The notes beneath the pieces were generated by a model. The model was given only the letters and a program-made list of their open reading frames with translations. It had not been told where the DNA came from and did no database searches. A stretch of 52,542 nucleotides of DNA from Paenibacillus sp. (GTDB lineage Bacteria > Bacillota > Bacilli > Paenibacillales > Paenibacillaceae): contig JAIRVF010000022.1 in NCBI GenBank assembly GCA_031254035.1, positions 1 to 52,542 of the forward strand, in the 5' to 3' direction. Positions 36,678 to 45,470 of the stretch are shown here, piece after piece; the stretch's first letter is position 1; each line of letters starts with the position of its first letter. The position numbers and the translations under genes were made by a program.

Positions 36678-36785
36678 CATCTTATCAACATGAAGGGATA
36701 TACCCCACATAATTTATCCAATTTTGGTACAGCCTATGGCGTAAACATCCCAGGTAATGGACCGGAATACGAGGTGATCACGCCA

Positions 36786-38393
36786 ATGAATAGACTGAAA
36801 TTAGGTAGCGGTAAAGCAGCGGAGGCTCTTCCATCCGGCACGAAGCTGGGGCTTCCTTCACCTTCATGGGAGAAGCTGTCTATAACGACGAGTTTGGACC
36901 AGAACATCCAGACTATTAAGGATATTTTTAAAGACTGTTCGGATATAATCTTCCGTACCATAGAAATTGCTCCGGATATCAAGGCTTTTATTACCTACGT
37001 GGAAGGAGTCGTCACCTCGGAAGAGCTTCAATCCCACATGCTGGAGCCGATCATTGAGGCGTACGTCCGGATGTTAAACACCGACCCGGTAGAGCGGATT
37101 GAGGCTTCTAAGCTGGAGCCGATTGAAAATACGAGGGTTTCCCTTTCCCAAGTCAAGTGCTCTAGCCAATGGGTCGATGTCGTCGAAGATATCATGAATT
37201 CCAGCGTAGCCGTTTTTGTCGATGGCCTGAGCAAGGTCTACCTCTTTAACATCAAAGGGGGAATCCGGCGTTCTGTTGCAGAGCCTGAAACGGAATCATT
37301 GATCCGGGGACCTCGTGAGGGCTTTACCGAAATGCTTCGCACGAATACGGCCATGGTCCGCTTTAAGATCAAGACACCTAATCTCAAAATGTACAGCATG
37401 GTAATCGGCACTGAAACCAAAACGGATATTGTCGTCTCTTACATTGAAGGATTGGCTGATCCCAAAATGGTAAACGATGTAAAAAAACGGCTGAAGGATA
37501 TCAAAATCGACGGTATCTTGGAATCCGGTTATATCGAAGAGTTGATTGAGGACCATCCCTATTCGCCGTTCCCACAGATGCAATATACAGAGCGTCCAGA
37601 CAGCGTAGCCGCACAGCTGCTTGAAGGGAGATGTGCCATTTTCGTGGATGGAACACCATTTGTACTGGTCGTTCCGGTAACGTTTTTTCAGCTGATGCAG
37701 GCGGGCGAGGATTATTATGAACGTTTTTTTATTTCGAATTTTATCCGTTGGATCCGGTATTTCTTTTTGATGGTCGCATTATTTTTGCCTGCGCTTTACA
37801 TCGCGGTAACGACCTATCATCAGGATATGCTACCGACGAAGCTTCTCCTTAGCATTGCAGCTGCCCGTGAGGCGATCCCCTTCCCAGCATTGGTAGAGGC
37901 TTTGATGATGGAAATTTCCTTTGAAGCGCTGCGTGAAGCAGGGATACGGTTGCCGAAGTCGGTAGGCCAGGCCGTCAGCATACTCGGGGCTCTTGTGATT
38001 GGCCAGGCAGCTGTACAAGCGGGCATCGTGTCGGCTCCGATGGTTATTATCGTATCCCTAACGGGGATTGCCTCCTTTACGATTCCCCACTACAGTCTCG
38101 CTATTACCATTCGTTTGCTGCGGTTTCCGCTGATGCTTCTGGCAGGTGTGCTTGGCTTGTTCGGCATCCTCCTCGGCATTACATGGGTTTTGGTTCATGT
38201 GACGCAGCTGACTTCGTTTGGTGTCCCGTATATGTCCGGTGTTAGTCCGTTCTATGGAACGGACCATAAGGATATCTTCTCCAGGGCCCCATGGTGGAAA
38301 ATGAAAGAGCGGCCTGCCTGGCTTTCGAAGCATAATCAAGTCCGTGCGAAGCCGGAGATCAATGGTACACCCAAAAAAGACAAGGTATGGTGA
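36786..38393 (+). CDS. Germinant receptor A subunit, Ger(x)A family
   Basis: A 535-residue spore inner-membrane protein of the GerAA/GerKA family, which senses small-molecule germinants with its B and C partners. Residues about 25-290 are the hydrophilic N-terminal domain (SLDQNIQTIKDIFKDCSDIIFR is the usual beginning), followed by about five membrane spans with the conserved PFPALVEALMMEISFEALREAGIRLPK segment and a C-terminal cytoplasmic tail. I choose ATG 36786, nine bases after GAGGTG; upstream in-frame ATGs at 36675 and 36690 lack ribosome binding sites and lie at or near element B. Expression would be in the forespore, but I found no clear SigG promoter. First gene of a four-gene operon. 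Confidence 0.92.
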   Translation: MNRLKLGSGKAAEALPSGTKLGLPSPSWEKLSITTSLDQNIQTIKDIFKDCSDIIFRTIEIAPDIKAFITYVEGVVTSEELQSHMLEPIIEAYVRMLNTDPVERIEASKLEPIENTRVSLSQVKCSSQWVDVVEDIMNSSVAVFVDGLSKVYLFNIKGGIRRSVAEPETESLIRGPREGFTEMLRTNTAMVRFKIKTPNLKMYSMVIGTETKTDIVVSYIEGLADPKMVNDVKKRLKDIKIDGILESGYIEELIEDHPYSPFPQMQYTERPDSVAAQLLEGRCAIFVDGTPFVLVVPVTFFQLMQAGEDYYERFFISNFIRWIRYFFLMVALFLPALYIAVTTYHQDMLPTKLLLSIAAAREAIPFPALVEALMMEISFEALREAGIRLPKSVGQAVSILGALVIGQAAVQAGIVSAPMVIIVSLTGIASFTIPHYSLAITIRLLRFPLMLLAGVLGLFGILLGITWVLVHVTQLTSFGVPYMSGVSPFYGTDHKDIFSRAPWWKMKERPAWLSKHNQVRAKPEINGTPKKDKVW

Positions 38394-38400
38394 TATCTCT

Positions 38401-39594
38401 ATGAAAAGATTCTTTTCAGCCGGCTTACTGCTTTGTAGTTCTTTGGGGCTCTCCGGCTGCTGGGACCGCACCGAAATTAATGACGTGGCGTTTGTTGTCG
38501 GATCAGGTGTGGACAAGGAAAAGGGAATGTACCGAAGCACCGTGCAAATTGCGCTTCCTGGCAATCTCGGAGGAGCCGGGAGTGAAGGCGGAGGGGGCGG
38601 AACAGGAGATAGTAAAACGTATTACTTGGAATCCAAGACTGGCACTACACTTCGCGATTCCCGCCAGGAGGTTCAAGCAGGTAACTCCAGAAAGATATCG
38701 TTCGCCCACCGTAGAACGCTCTTACTTGGCGAAGAACTCGCCAAGAGCGGAATTGAATCCGTGTTTGATCAGTTTGGCCGGGTTCCGGAGAACCGGCTCT
38801 CCTCATCGGTAGCAGTGACGGAAGGCCCGGCCTATAAAATATTGGATGCAGATGCGCCTATGGAGCTATTTCCCAGCGAAATGATCCACGAGCAGATGAA
38901 TCTGTCCACAAAAAGACCGGTGACGCTCAAATACCTTGCCATTCGCCTGCTTTCGGATGGGATTGACATCGCGTTGCCGTATATTTCGCTTCGAGAGACG
39001 GTTCCCGAAGATCTTGAAGATAAGGAAAAGAAAAATATTCAAATCACCGGTCTGGCCCTGTTTAAAGAAGATAAGCTTGTCGGTGTGTTAAAGGGACAAG
39101 GAGCTCAAGCGATTAACCTGGCGATGAATCAGGCTACTGCTCCGGAATTATTGGTGCCCAGCCCGAGCGGAAAAAGCCTCATCAGCATCAGGTTTACAGA
39201 GAATCTGGTGACGTTAAAACCGGTCATCCGCGGCAATAATATTACGATGCACATGAACATTCTAGCCAAGGGTACAGTCATTGAAAATAATTCAAACGAT
39301 AGCTTGGTCGGAGAAGGAAGCATAAGACAGCTGGAGCAGCACGCAACCAAGGAAATCGTCAAACAAATTCAATCCGCGATGCGTTTGCTTCAGAACAGGT
39401 ATCATTCGGATGTTCTCGGTTTCGGCCAGACGATTCATCAAAAAAAACCGGCTGCCTGGGAACACTTCAAGGATCGCTGGGAAGAAATATATCCAACCGT
39501 TAAAGTCGTGATCCACGCGAAGTTGCATGTAGCAAACATCGGAGAGGTAAATAAGCCGTTTGGCAAAAAGGACAAGGAGTTGAAACATGAGTAA
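38401..39594 (+). CDS. Germinant receptor C subunit lipoprotein, Ger(x)C family
   Basis: A 397-residue lipoprotein: signal MKRFFSAGLLLCSSLGLSGC with lipobox LSGC (C20), then the family start WDRTEINDVAFVVGSGVDKE. It anchors to the outer face of the spore inner membrane beside the A and B subunits. The start at 38401, seven bases after the A-subunit stop, gives the lipoprotein signal; a longer frame from 38344 would not. A Gly/Glu-rich insertion at about 59-75 is unusual. It overlaps the next small gene by eight bases. Confidence 0.93.
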   Translation: MKRFFSAGLLLCSSLGLSGCWDRTEINDVAFVVGSGVDKEKGMYRSTVQIALPGNLGGAGSEGGGGGTGDSKTYYLESKTGTTLRDSRQEVQAGNSRKISFAHRRTLLLGEELAKSGIESVFDQFGRVPENRLSSSVAVTEGPAYKILDADAPMELFPSEMIHEQMNLSTKRPVTLKYLAIRLLSDGIDIALPYISLRETVPEDLEDKEKKNIQITGLALFKEDKLVGVLKGQGAQAINLAMNQATAPELLVPSPSGKSLISIRFTENLVTLKPVIRGNNITMHMNILAKGTVIENNSNDSLVGEGSIRQLEQHATKEIVKQIQSAMRLLQNRYHSDVLGFGQTIHQKKPAAWEHFKDRWEEIYPTVKVVIHAKLHVANIGEVNKPFGKKDKELKHE

Positions 39595-39802
39595 GTATTG
39601 GCTCATTTACATCGCGGCGGCGGCGATCATTTTGTTTTTTGATTACAAGGTGATCCGTAGTCTCCCGAAGATCAATCGTATATTTACATACACTTTCTTG
39701 ATCGCAGGAATGGCGATATTCATATACACGATTAGGATCAACCATGTCGTTTACGCTACGGTATGGCTCAGTAAATGGCTGAGTCCGCTTGTACCTTTTT
39801 AA
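39587..39802 (+). CDS. Small two-span protein, germinant receptor D-type
   Basis: A 71-residue protein with two hydrophobic segments (residues 4-21 and 33-52) and a basic loop between them. Small two-span D subunits are known in several Bacillus gerA-type operons (such as those called GerKD, GerUD) and modulate germination, so this is a likely member. It overlaps gerC by eight bases and lies 32 bases before the B gene, so it is certainly in the operon. Confidence 0.8.
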   Translation: MSKYWLIYIAAAAIILFFDYKVIRSLPKINRIFTYTFLIAGMAIFIYTIRINHVVYATVWLSKWLSPLVPF

Positions 39803-39834
39803 GAACAATTGTGTCCGTTTAAGGAGGACTTCCC

Positions 39835-40893
39835 GTGGAAAAAAATACTCCCCGCCAAATTGTGCTGCTTGGAGTTACCTACTTGATTAACCTTACGATC
39901 GTTATTATGCCAGGTCAGTTGATTAACAGTGCGCACCAGCATTCCTATCTATCCTTTTTGCCGGCTGGCGCCGTGGTTCTCATCATGCTGTTTGTCCTGA
40001 CTCGAAGTTCGCTTCGTTTTCCCGGTCAGGACTTGTTCCAGTCTTTGTCTAGCCGTTTTCCGTTCATTGGAAGAGGCATCGTTACTTTGTACATCTTGTT
40101 TTTCTTTTGGGTTATGGTTCGGGATATTCGAACAATGACGGATTACACCAACATCGTCTTGCTCCCGATTACCCCGATATTAATCATTGCGCTCTGTATC
40201 ACTGCGACCGCCGTTTATGTCGCTAGAGGTGGTGCCAAGACGATAATTAGTATAACGGAGCTTTATGGCCCGATTGTAATGGTTAACCTGTGCATTATAC
40301 CGATCATCGCTGTGCGGGATTTTGACTTCGGACTGATGAGGCCGGCGTTGTTTGTGAATTGGAGAAATGTGTCCGAGGGAAGCTGGTATATCGTCGCTTA
40401 TTTAGGGCAGCTGTTAATTCTTCCGTTTATTTTCTCCGGCAAGGATTATAAATTTAAGTATGGTTTATATTCGATGCTGATTTCTTTAGGTTTCTTGATG
40501 ATCCTGACTGTGATGCCTATTCTTGTGCTTGGGGTCGAAGTTTCTGAAAGGGCGACGTATCCCGTGTATGATCTAGTTCGTGAGCTGCGTATTACCGATT
40601 TTCTGGACCGTTTCGACCTGATTCTGGCTGCCATGTGGTATCCCTCGACTTTACTAAACATCGCCATCAGCTTGTATATTGTTTGTTACGGTCTGAAAAC
40701 CGTTATTCCGTCTGTGTCGGGGAAAATGATGGCCGCTCCCGTCGGTCTGTTTGCCTATAGCTGCGCCTTTTGGTTTTACGAGAATTCTGTCCAACTGGCT
40801 CTATTCAACCGGGTGTGGACGCTGATTGCGCTTCTTTTCATCGTTGTGCTGCCACTTTTGATCTTTACGATTCACCGTCCTGCGAAGGCATGA
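39835..40893 (+). CDS. Germinant receptor B subunit, endospore permease
   Basis: A 352-residue member of the amino acid/polyamine/organocation superfamily specific to spores (GerAB/GerKB), with about ten membrane spans, binding the germinant. GTG start at 39835 with AAGGAGG at seven bases. Last gene of the operon, in the order A, C, D-type, B. No convincing terminator was found in the 130 bases downstream. Confidence 0.93.
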   Translation: MEKNTPRQIVLLGVTYLINLTIVIMPGQLINSAHQHSYLSFLPAGAVVLIMLFVLTRSSLRFPGQDLFQSLSSRFPFIGRGIVTLYILFFFWVMVRDIRTMTDYTNIVLLPITPILIIALCITATAVYVARGGAKTIISITELYGPIVMVNLCIIPIIAVRDFDFGLMRPALFVNWRNVSEGSWYIVAYLGQLLILPFIFSGKDYKFKYGLYSMLISLGFLMILTVMPILVLGVEVSERATYPVYDLVRELRITDFLDRFDLILAAMWYPSTLLNIAISLYIVCYGLKTVIPSVSGKMMAAPVGLFAYSCAFWFYENSVQLALFNRVWTLIALLFIVVLPLLIFTIHRPAKA

Positions 40894-41025
40894 ATAAGAG
40901 GGACATCCCAGCAAGTTATGGTTAGAAAAAGGGGAGCGGAAATGATACAATATGTTTAAGGGCGGCCTTTTTGGTACGGCTCCCCATGCGGCTTGGCGCC
41001 GTTTTGGGCTATGAAGGGTGATCAC

Positions 41026-41556
41026 ATGACAACGAAACGAAAAAAACGTAATCTGTTCCATAAATTCTTCCGAAAAATTAAGTTTAATATGATCAAGCTG
41101 TTCCGCTCTCCGGAGGGAGCACGCAAGGTATCTCTCGGCTTTGCGGTCGGTTTCGGGCTTGAAATGATCGTAATTTCGACCGGATCGTTGGTATACCTTA
41201 TTTTCTATCCCATCGTCAGATTGTTTGGAGGGTCACTCCCCGCTGCTATTATCGGCAATGTGATTGGCAAGCTGACATTCCTGCCTATTGTTCTTATTCC
41301 TTTTGCCAAAAAAATCGGTGAGTGGTTCTTCCCCCAAAAAATGCTCGGTGCACCTATGCATGAACATGCCTGGCGCAACCTGCTGCACGGTGATTTCAGG
41401 ATATTCAAGCATTTGCTGCAAGGGGGGCTGCACGTTCTTATCGGTATGTCCATATTTGGGCTCGTGCTTGGCTTCATTTCATATTTTATTGTTAGATATT
41501 TATACAATCAACGCAAAAGACATCGTCTGATCAAAAGGGCCGGCGCTTCTCTGTGA
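41026..41556 (+). CDS. DUF2062 membrane protein
   Basis: A 176-residue protein with a basic N-terminus (MTTKRKKRNLFHKFFRKIK), three or four membrane spans, and the family segment SPEGARKVSLGFAVGFGLEM followed by GGSLPAAIIGNVIGK. Function unknown; the family is widespread in bacteria and sometimes fused to glycosyltransferases. ATG 41026 with AAGGGTGAT before it; ATG 41011 is in frame but lies on that box. Confidence 0.8.
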   Translation: MTTKRKKRNLFHKFFRKIKFNMIKLFRSPEGARKVSLGFAVGFGLEMIVISTGSLVYLIFYPIVRLFGGSLPAAIIGNVIGKLTFLPIVLIPFAKKIGEWFFPQKMLGAPMHEHAWRNLLHGDFRIFKHLLQGGLHVLIGMSIFGLVLGFISYFIVRYLYNQRKRHRLIKRAGASL

Positions 41557-41564
41557 AAATTTCT

Positions 41565-41593
41565 TTTACTCCTTCAGCGTAGTCAAGTATACT
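41565..41593 (+). promoter_or_regulatory. SigA promoter of the HemD-like gene
   Basis: TTTACT and TATACT hexamers have a 17-base spacer; the start codon is 41 bases downstream. Confidence 0.6.
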
Positions 41594-41633
41594 GTTCAAA
41601 ATGGATTTGAGCCATAGAGAGGGGATACAAGAA

Positions 41634-42452
41634 GTGACAGAGCGATTGGGAGGCAGGACGATTGCGTTGACAGGACCACGTAAAGCGGAAGACATGGCCA
41701 AGATCGTGGAGAAAATGGGAGGGACGGCGCTGATCCGTCCGGCTCAGGGTACCGTGTTTCTGGATGATGTGGAGACGCGAAAAAGCCTGGCGGATTGGAT
41801 AGCGGAGCCTCCGGCCTGGACCGTCCTGACAACCGGCATCGGGTTGGATGCTTTATTCAATGTGGCAGCTAGCATGAATGCGGAGAGTGATTTGCTGAAG
41901 GTACTGCAGCAATCCTCGATAGCTGCGCGGGGCTACAAAACCGTCAATGCTCTTCGCAAAAGAGGGCTTGAACCTCTTGTCCGGGACGATGATGGCAGTA
42001 CATCCGGGCTGATCCGCAGCCTTGCGGAATACGAGCTTCATGGCACCGAGGTTGTGTTGCAGCTCCACGGTGATCCAGCACCCAAGCTGGAGGCTTGGCT
42101 TGAGGAGCAGGAGGCGAACGTGCGCCGAGTCCTTCCGTATCGACATATTCCTCCGGAACCTGAACAGCTTGAACAACTGCTTGACGACATTCTCCGGCAC
42201 GTAATTGATGCGGCTGCCTTTACGAGTGCGCCGCAGATCCGTAATCTGACGGAATACGCGCGTAGCCAGGGCAAGCTCGAAGATATGATTCAGGCCTTTC
42301 AGGGCCCTGTCGTAGCGGCAGCCGTCGGCAAAATAACGGCCCAGGCGCTATTGGAGGAGGGAATCACACGGGTAGTATACCCGCCTGAGGACGAGCGGAT
42401 GGGCAGCATGGTCGTTGAGCTGGCTCGTTATTTTCAAACTAATAATGCCTGA
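41634..42452 (+). CDS. Uroporphyrinogen-III synthase family protein (HemD-like)
   Basis: A 272-residue HemD-domain protein (GRTIALTGPRKAEDMAKIVEKMGG at the N-terminus, VVLQLHGDPAPKLEAWLEE mid-way, FTSAPQIRNL and AVGKITAQALLEEGI near the C-terminus). HemD closes hydroxymethylbilane to uroporphyrinogen III. It stands alone rather than in a hem operon, so it could be a second or modified copy, or a HemD-fold regulator missing its DNA-binding part. GTG start at 41634, nine bases after GAGAGGGG; the ATG at 41601 has no ribosome binding site. A terminator follows. Confidence 0.82.
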   Translation: MTERLGGRTIALTGPRKAEDMAKIVEKMGGTALIRPAQGTVFLDDVETRKSLADWIAEPPAWTVLTTGIGLDALFNVAASMNAESDLLKVLQQSSIAARGYKTVNALRKRGLEPLVRDDDGSTSGLIRSLAEYELHGTEVVLQLHGDPAPKLEAWLEEQEANVRRVLPYRHIPPEPEQLEQLLDDILRHVIDAAAFTSAPQIRNLTEYARSQGKLEDMIQAFQGPVVAAAVGKITAQALLEEGITRVVYPPEDERMGSMVVELARYFQTNNA

Positions 42453-42481
42453 TTTGGATGATTATTTTGGTATTGATTCAT

Positions 42482-42517
42482 AAGGGATGCGAAAAAGAGC
42501 TGCATCCCTTTTCTTTT
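42482..42517 (+). terminator. Terminator of the HemD-like gene
   Basis: AAGGGATGC/GCATCCCTT stem with an 11-base loop, followed by TTTTCTTTTT. Confidence 0.8.
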
Positions 42518-42569
42518 TAGGGACAATGATAAAGAAGAGACAACTGAAGTCGCAAAGGAGGAACAAGCC

Positions 42570-43208
42570 TTGCACAACAAAAAAAGCATTTTGCTGGGCG
42601 ACTATACCCACCCGAAATTCCATCCCCTGCAAGGGGTGGATGCACAAATCAGCCATATATTAAACGAAGAGATTTCGGTCCAGTGCAGCGAAAACAAAAA
42701 CTTGCTGCGTTTGGAACATCTGAAGCCGTTTGACCTGTGCATCTGTTACTTTGACCTTTGGGATGACCAGGTATCAAAACATCAGACCTCGGGGCTTCTC
42801 TCTTATGTGAGCCAGGGGGGCGGCCTGCTAGTGCTCCATAACGGATTATCGCTCGGAAACCGCCGTTACGAGTTAGCCCAGCTGGTGGGCGGCCGTTTTG
42901 ATGGGCATCCACCGATCCAGACCCTTTCCTTCCGCGTGAACGGGGAAGACGCAATCACGGCGGGAGTTGAGCCGTTTGAGCTGGATGAAGAGCCCTACCA
43001 AATCCAGTTCGACCCGTTTACGGAGAAGGAAGTGCTGCTTGAATACAAGCTGAACGATACATGGTATCCGGCGGCTTGGAAGCATGAATACGGACTTGGA
43101 AGAGTCGTGTACTTCATGCCAGGACATAACGATCCGACATTCCGGCACCCGCAGATCCGCAAGTTGATTTTGCAGGCAGCAAGGTGGGCTGCGCATTTGC
43201 CAGGCTGA
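42570..43208 (+). CDS. ThuA-like domain protein
   Basis: A 212-residue protein of the ThuA-like (class I glutamine amidotransferase-like) fold: LLGDYTHPKFHP at the N-terminus, GGGLLVLHNGLSLG in the middle and GRVVYFMPGHNDPTF near the C-terminus. Some relatives oxidise or isomerise sugars; no reaction can be assigned here. The start is a TTG at 42570, eight bases after AAAGGAGG. It is not embedded in a sugar operon. The next gene has its own ribosome binding site 70 bases further on. Confidence 0.8.
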   Translation: MHNKKSILLGDYTHPKFHPLQGVDAQISHILNEEISVQCSENKNLLRLEHLKPFDLCICYFDLWDDQVSKHQTSGLLSYVSQGGGLLVLHNGLSLGNRRYELAQLVGGRFDGHPPIQTLSFRVNGEDAITAGVEPFELDEEPYQIQFDPFTEKEVLLEYKLNDTWYPAAWKHEYGLGRVVYFMPGHNDPTFRHPQIRKLILQAARWAAHLPG

Positions 43209-43279
43209 TTCGGCAATTTCATATTGGCAAAGTATTCAGGGTATAATAAGGGAAATATAGCTTTTGGGAGGGAACACAC

Positions 43280-43621
43280 ATGGGTGATCTGTTGAAAAAG
43301 GCAATCTCGTTAGGATGGGGTCTTACGATAGCCAGCAAGGAGAAAATTGAAAAAACGGTTGAAGATCTGGTTAAGCGGGGAGAACTTGCCCCTTCAGAGT
43401 CCAAGGACCTGATTGATCGGCTTGTCGAGCGTGGCGAAGAGGAAAAATCCCAGTTCAAGATTTTCCTGCAGGAGCAGATCCAGCGGGTTTTAACAGAGCT
43501 ACATGTGCCTTCCGAAAATGTAATAGCCAGCCTGGAGCAGCGCATAGTCGCACTGGAAGAACGGATTGCGGAACTCGAAGGGACCGGCAAGGAAGCAAGT
43601 CCCGAAACGGACACTCAATAA
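43280..43621 (+). CDS. Phasin-like coiled-coil protein
   Basis: A 113-residue helical protein: MGDLLKKAISLGWGLTIASKEKIEKTVEDLVKRGEL-type start (given in part) and a leucine/glutamate coiled coil near 85-103 (IASLEQRIVALEERIAELEG). The pattern fits the polyhydroxyalkanoate granule-associated phasin family. It is preceded by GGGAGGG and immediately followed (one base) by the AarF-type kinase gene, so the two are coupled. A regulatory or scaffolding role for the kinase is possible. Confidence 0.8.
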   Translation: MGDLLKKAISLGWGLTIASKEKIEKTVEDLVKRGELAPSESKDLIDRLVERGEEEKSQFKIFLQEQIQRVLTELHVPSENVIASLEQRIVALEERIAELEGTGKEASPETDTQ

Positions 43622-43622
43622 T

Positions 43623-45293
43623 ATGGCTCTACGCATCAGGCATACCGGCCGCTACCGGGAGATCGCCATGGCGCTCATGCGTCATGGCTTTGGCTACATG
43701 GTGGAGGAATTGGGGCTGTTCCAGGTGTTGTCCCTTCCCCGGCGCTGGATTACGCATGAATCACCGGAGACCAAAACACTTGGAGAGCGCATCCGTCTGG
43801 TTCTCGAGGATCTTGGTCCGACCTTCGTGAAGATGGGGCAGCTCGCCAGCACGCGCTCCGATTTGCTTCCGGAATCCATCATTAACGAGCTCGTAAAGCT
43901 GCAGGACCATGTACCTCCGTTTCCACTCGAAGCTGCACGGAGTATTCTGGAGGAAGAACTGGATGCACCGGTCGAAGAGATGTTTGAACGGTTTGACGAC
44001 ATTCCCGTCGCTGCGGCCTCGATCGGACAGGTCCATCTCGGCAGGCTGAAATCGGGGGAAGAGGTGGCGGTGAAAATTCAGCGTCCCGGGGCGCTGCAGA
44101 CCATTACCCGGGACCTTGGCATTTTGCGGAATCTGACGGTGGCGGCGGAAAAACGCTGGGTATGGGCTAAACGATATCAAATGGTCAAACTTGTAGAGGA
44201 ATTTTCGAAATCCTTGCTAGCGGAAATGGATTACAGCAGGGAAGGACGCAATACAGAAAAAATAGCGCTGCAGTTCCAGAACGATCCACATATTTTTATC
44301 CCACAAATTTACTGGCATAATACCTCTTCCCGCGTCTTGACGATGGAATATGTAGAGGGCGTGACACTCGGTCAGCGGGAGTTGTTGAAAGAAAAAGGAT
44401 TTGATTTGAAGCTTATCGCCAAGCGATTTGTGAATGCCATGCTGCATCAGATGTTCATCGAAGGTTTTTTTCATGCGGATCCGCATCCCGGTAACCTGCT
44501 GGTCCGGAAGGACGGCAGTTTGGCATTTCTGGATTTTGGAATGGTTGGACGGCTTAGCGAAGATATGAAGGATCATTTATCCGAACTCATTATCGCACTC
44601 ATGCGTAAAAATACCGACGGCATGATCCGGGCGATTCTACACCTTGGCTTATTGCCGGAAGACAATGATATGGATTCATTGCGCAGGGATCTGGATGTCC
44701 TGCGTGAGGAGTATTATGATATTCCGTTTTCTGAAATCGGCATCGGTAAGGCGCTTAATGATTTGTTTGGGGTCGCCCAGAAGCATGCCATCATCATGCC
44801 ACCGGACCTGACACTGCTGGGCAAGGCGTTGCTTACAATGGAGGGCGTAATCCAGAAGCTTGATCCCGCTTTGAGCATTATCGATATGGCCGAGCCGTTC
44901 GGACGGAAGCTTATCAAGGAGCGGTTCAGTGCCCGCCGCTTGCGGGAGAAACTGTTAGGAAACGCGACCGGACTAATCGAAGCGCTGCTGGATTTTCCCG
45001 CTCAGGCGAAACAGTTGTCTGCTTTGATCAGCAAAGGCAAGCTGAAAGTGGAGATCAGCCTCCCCGAGATGGAATCCTTGATGCGCAAGCTGGACCAAAT
45101 CAGCAACAGATTGTCGTTCAGCATCGTGCTGCTTGCCTTCAGCATTATTATGGTGGGGCTGATCATCGGCTCCTCTTTGAACCGCCAGTCCACGATTCTG
45201 TGGCATTTCCCGGTGATAGGCATCGGGTTTGGCGTCGCATTCCTTATGGTGGTGTGGCTGCTGTATTCTATTTTTAAATCGGGAAAGTTTTAG
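43623..45293 (+). CDS. AarF/UbiB/ABC1-family atypical kinase
   Basis: A 556-residue protein-kinase-like protein implicated in quinone biology and lipid homeostasis. Landmarks: FVKMGQLASTRSDLLP (family KxGQ region), ASIGQVHLGRL and EVAVKIQRPG (the A-rich loop and catalytic lysine), FFHADPHPGNLLV and FLDFGMVGRL (metal-binding DFG-like), and two C-terminal membrane spans (about 500-555). The start at 43623 lies one base after the phasin-like stop, with no good ribosome binding site of its own, so it is translationally coupled. Confidence 0.92.
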   Translation: MALRIRHTGRYREIAMALMRHGFGYMVEELGLFQVLSLPRRWITHESPETKTLGERIRLVLEDLGPTFVKMGQLASTRSDLLPESIINELVKLQDHVPPFPLEAARSILEEELDAPVEEMFERFDDIPVAAASIGQVHLGRLKSGEEVAVKIQRPGALQTITRDLGILRNLTVAAEKRWVWAKRYQMVKLVEEFSKSLLAEMDYSREGRNTEKIALQFQNDPHIFIPQIYWHNTSSRVLTMEYVEGVTLGQRELLKEKGFDLKLIAKRFVNAMLHQMFIEGFFHADPHPGNLLVRKDGSLAFLDFGMVGRLSEDMKDHLSELIIALMRKNTDGMIRAILHLGLLPEDNDMDSLRRDLDVLREEYYDIPFSEIGIGKALNDLFGVAQKHAIIMPPDLTLLGKALLTMEGVIQKLDPALSIIDMAEPFGRKLIKERFSARRLREKLLGNATGLIEALLDFPAQAKQLSALISKGKLKVEISLPEMESLMRKLDQISNRLSFSIVLLAFSIIMVGLIIGSSLNRQSTILWHFPVIGIGFGVAFLMVVWLLYSIFKSGKF

Positions 45294-45324
45294 GACTTCG
45301 AATTTTGAGATAGACTATTTTCAA

Positions 45325-45444
45325 GTCGCGATCAAGAAAATAACAGCCATTTCGTTGATCGCGCCTAATAGAAATGATTTGTGCAACGAAGGATTTAAAA
45401 TTGTAGACGGATTAAAGCGCGATCAAAGAAATAATGGTCGCGCC
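45325..45444. repeat. Two short GGCGCGATC-type derivatives in tandem
   Basis: 45325-45365 (GTCGCGATCAAG to TTGATCGCGCC) and 45417-45444 (GCGCGATCAAAG to GGTCGCGCC) are two miniature inverted repeats sharing the terminal sequence of the 100-bp elements at 11963 and 46901; both are followed by TAATAGAA. They sit between the AarF-type gene and the helicase start, upstream of its ribosome binding site. Confidence 0.6.
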
Positions 45445-45470
45445 TAATAGAACTTAATGAGGTGGATGTT

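Noticed and set aside
36675..36785. N-terminal extension of the germinant receptor A subunit
   Set aside because: The upstream ATGs lie in or next to a repeat element without ribosome binding sites; ATG 36786 has one and gives the usual length.
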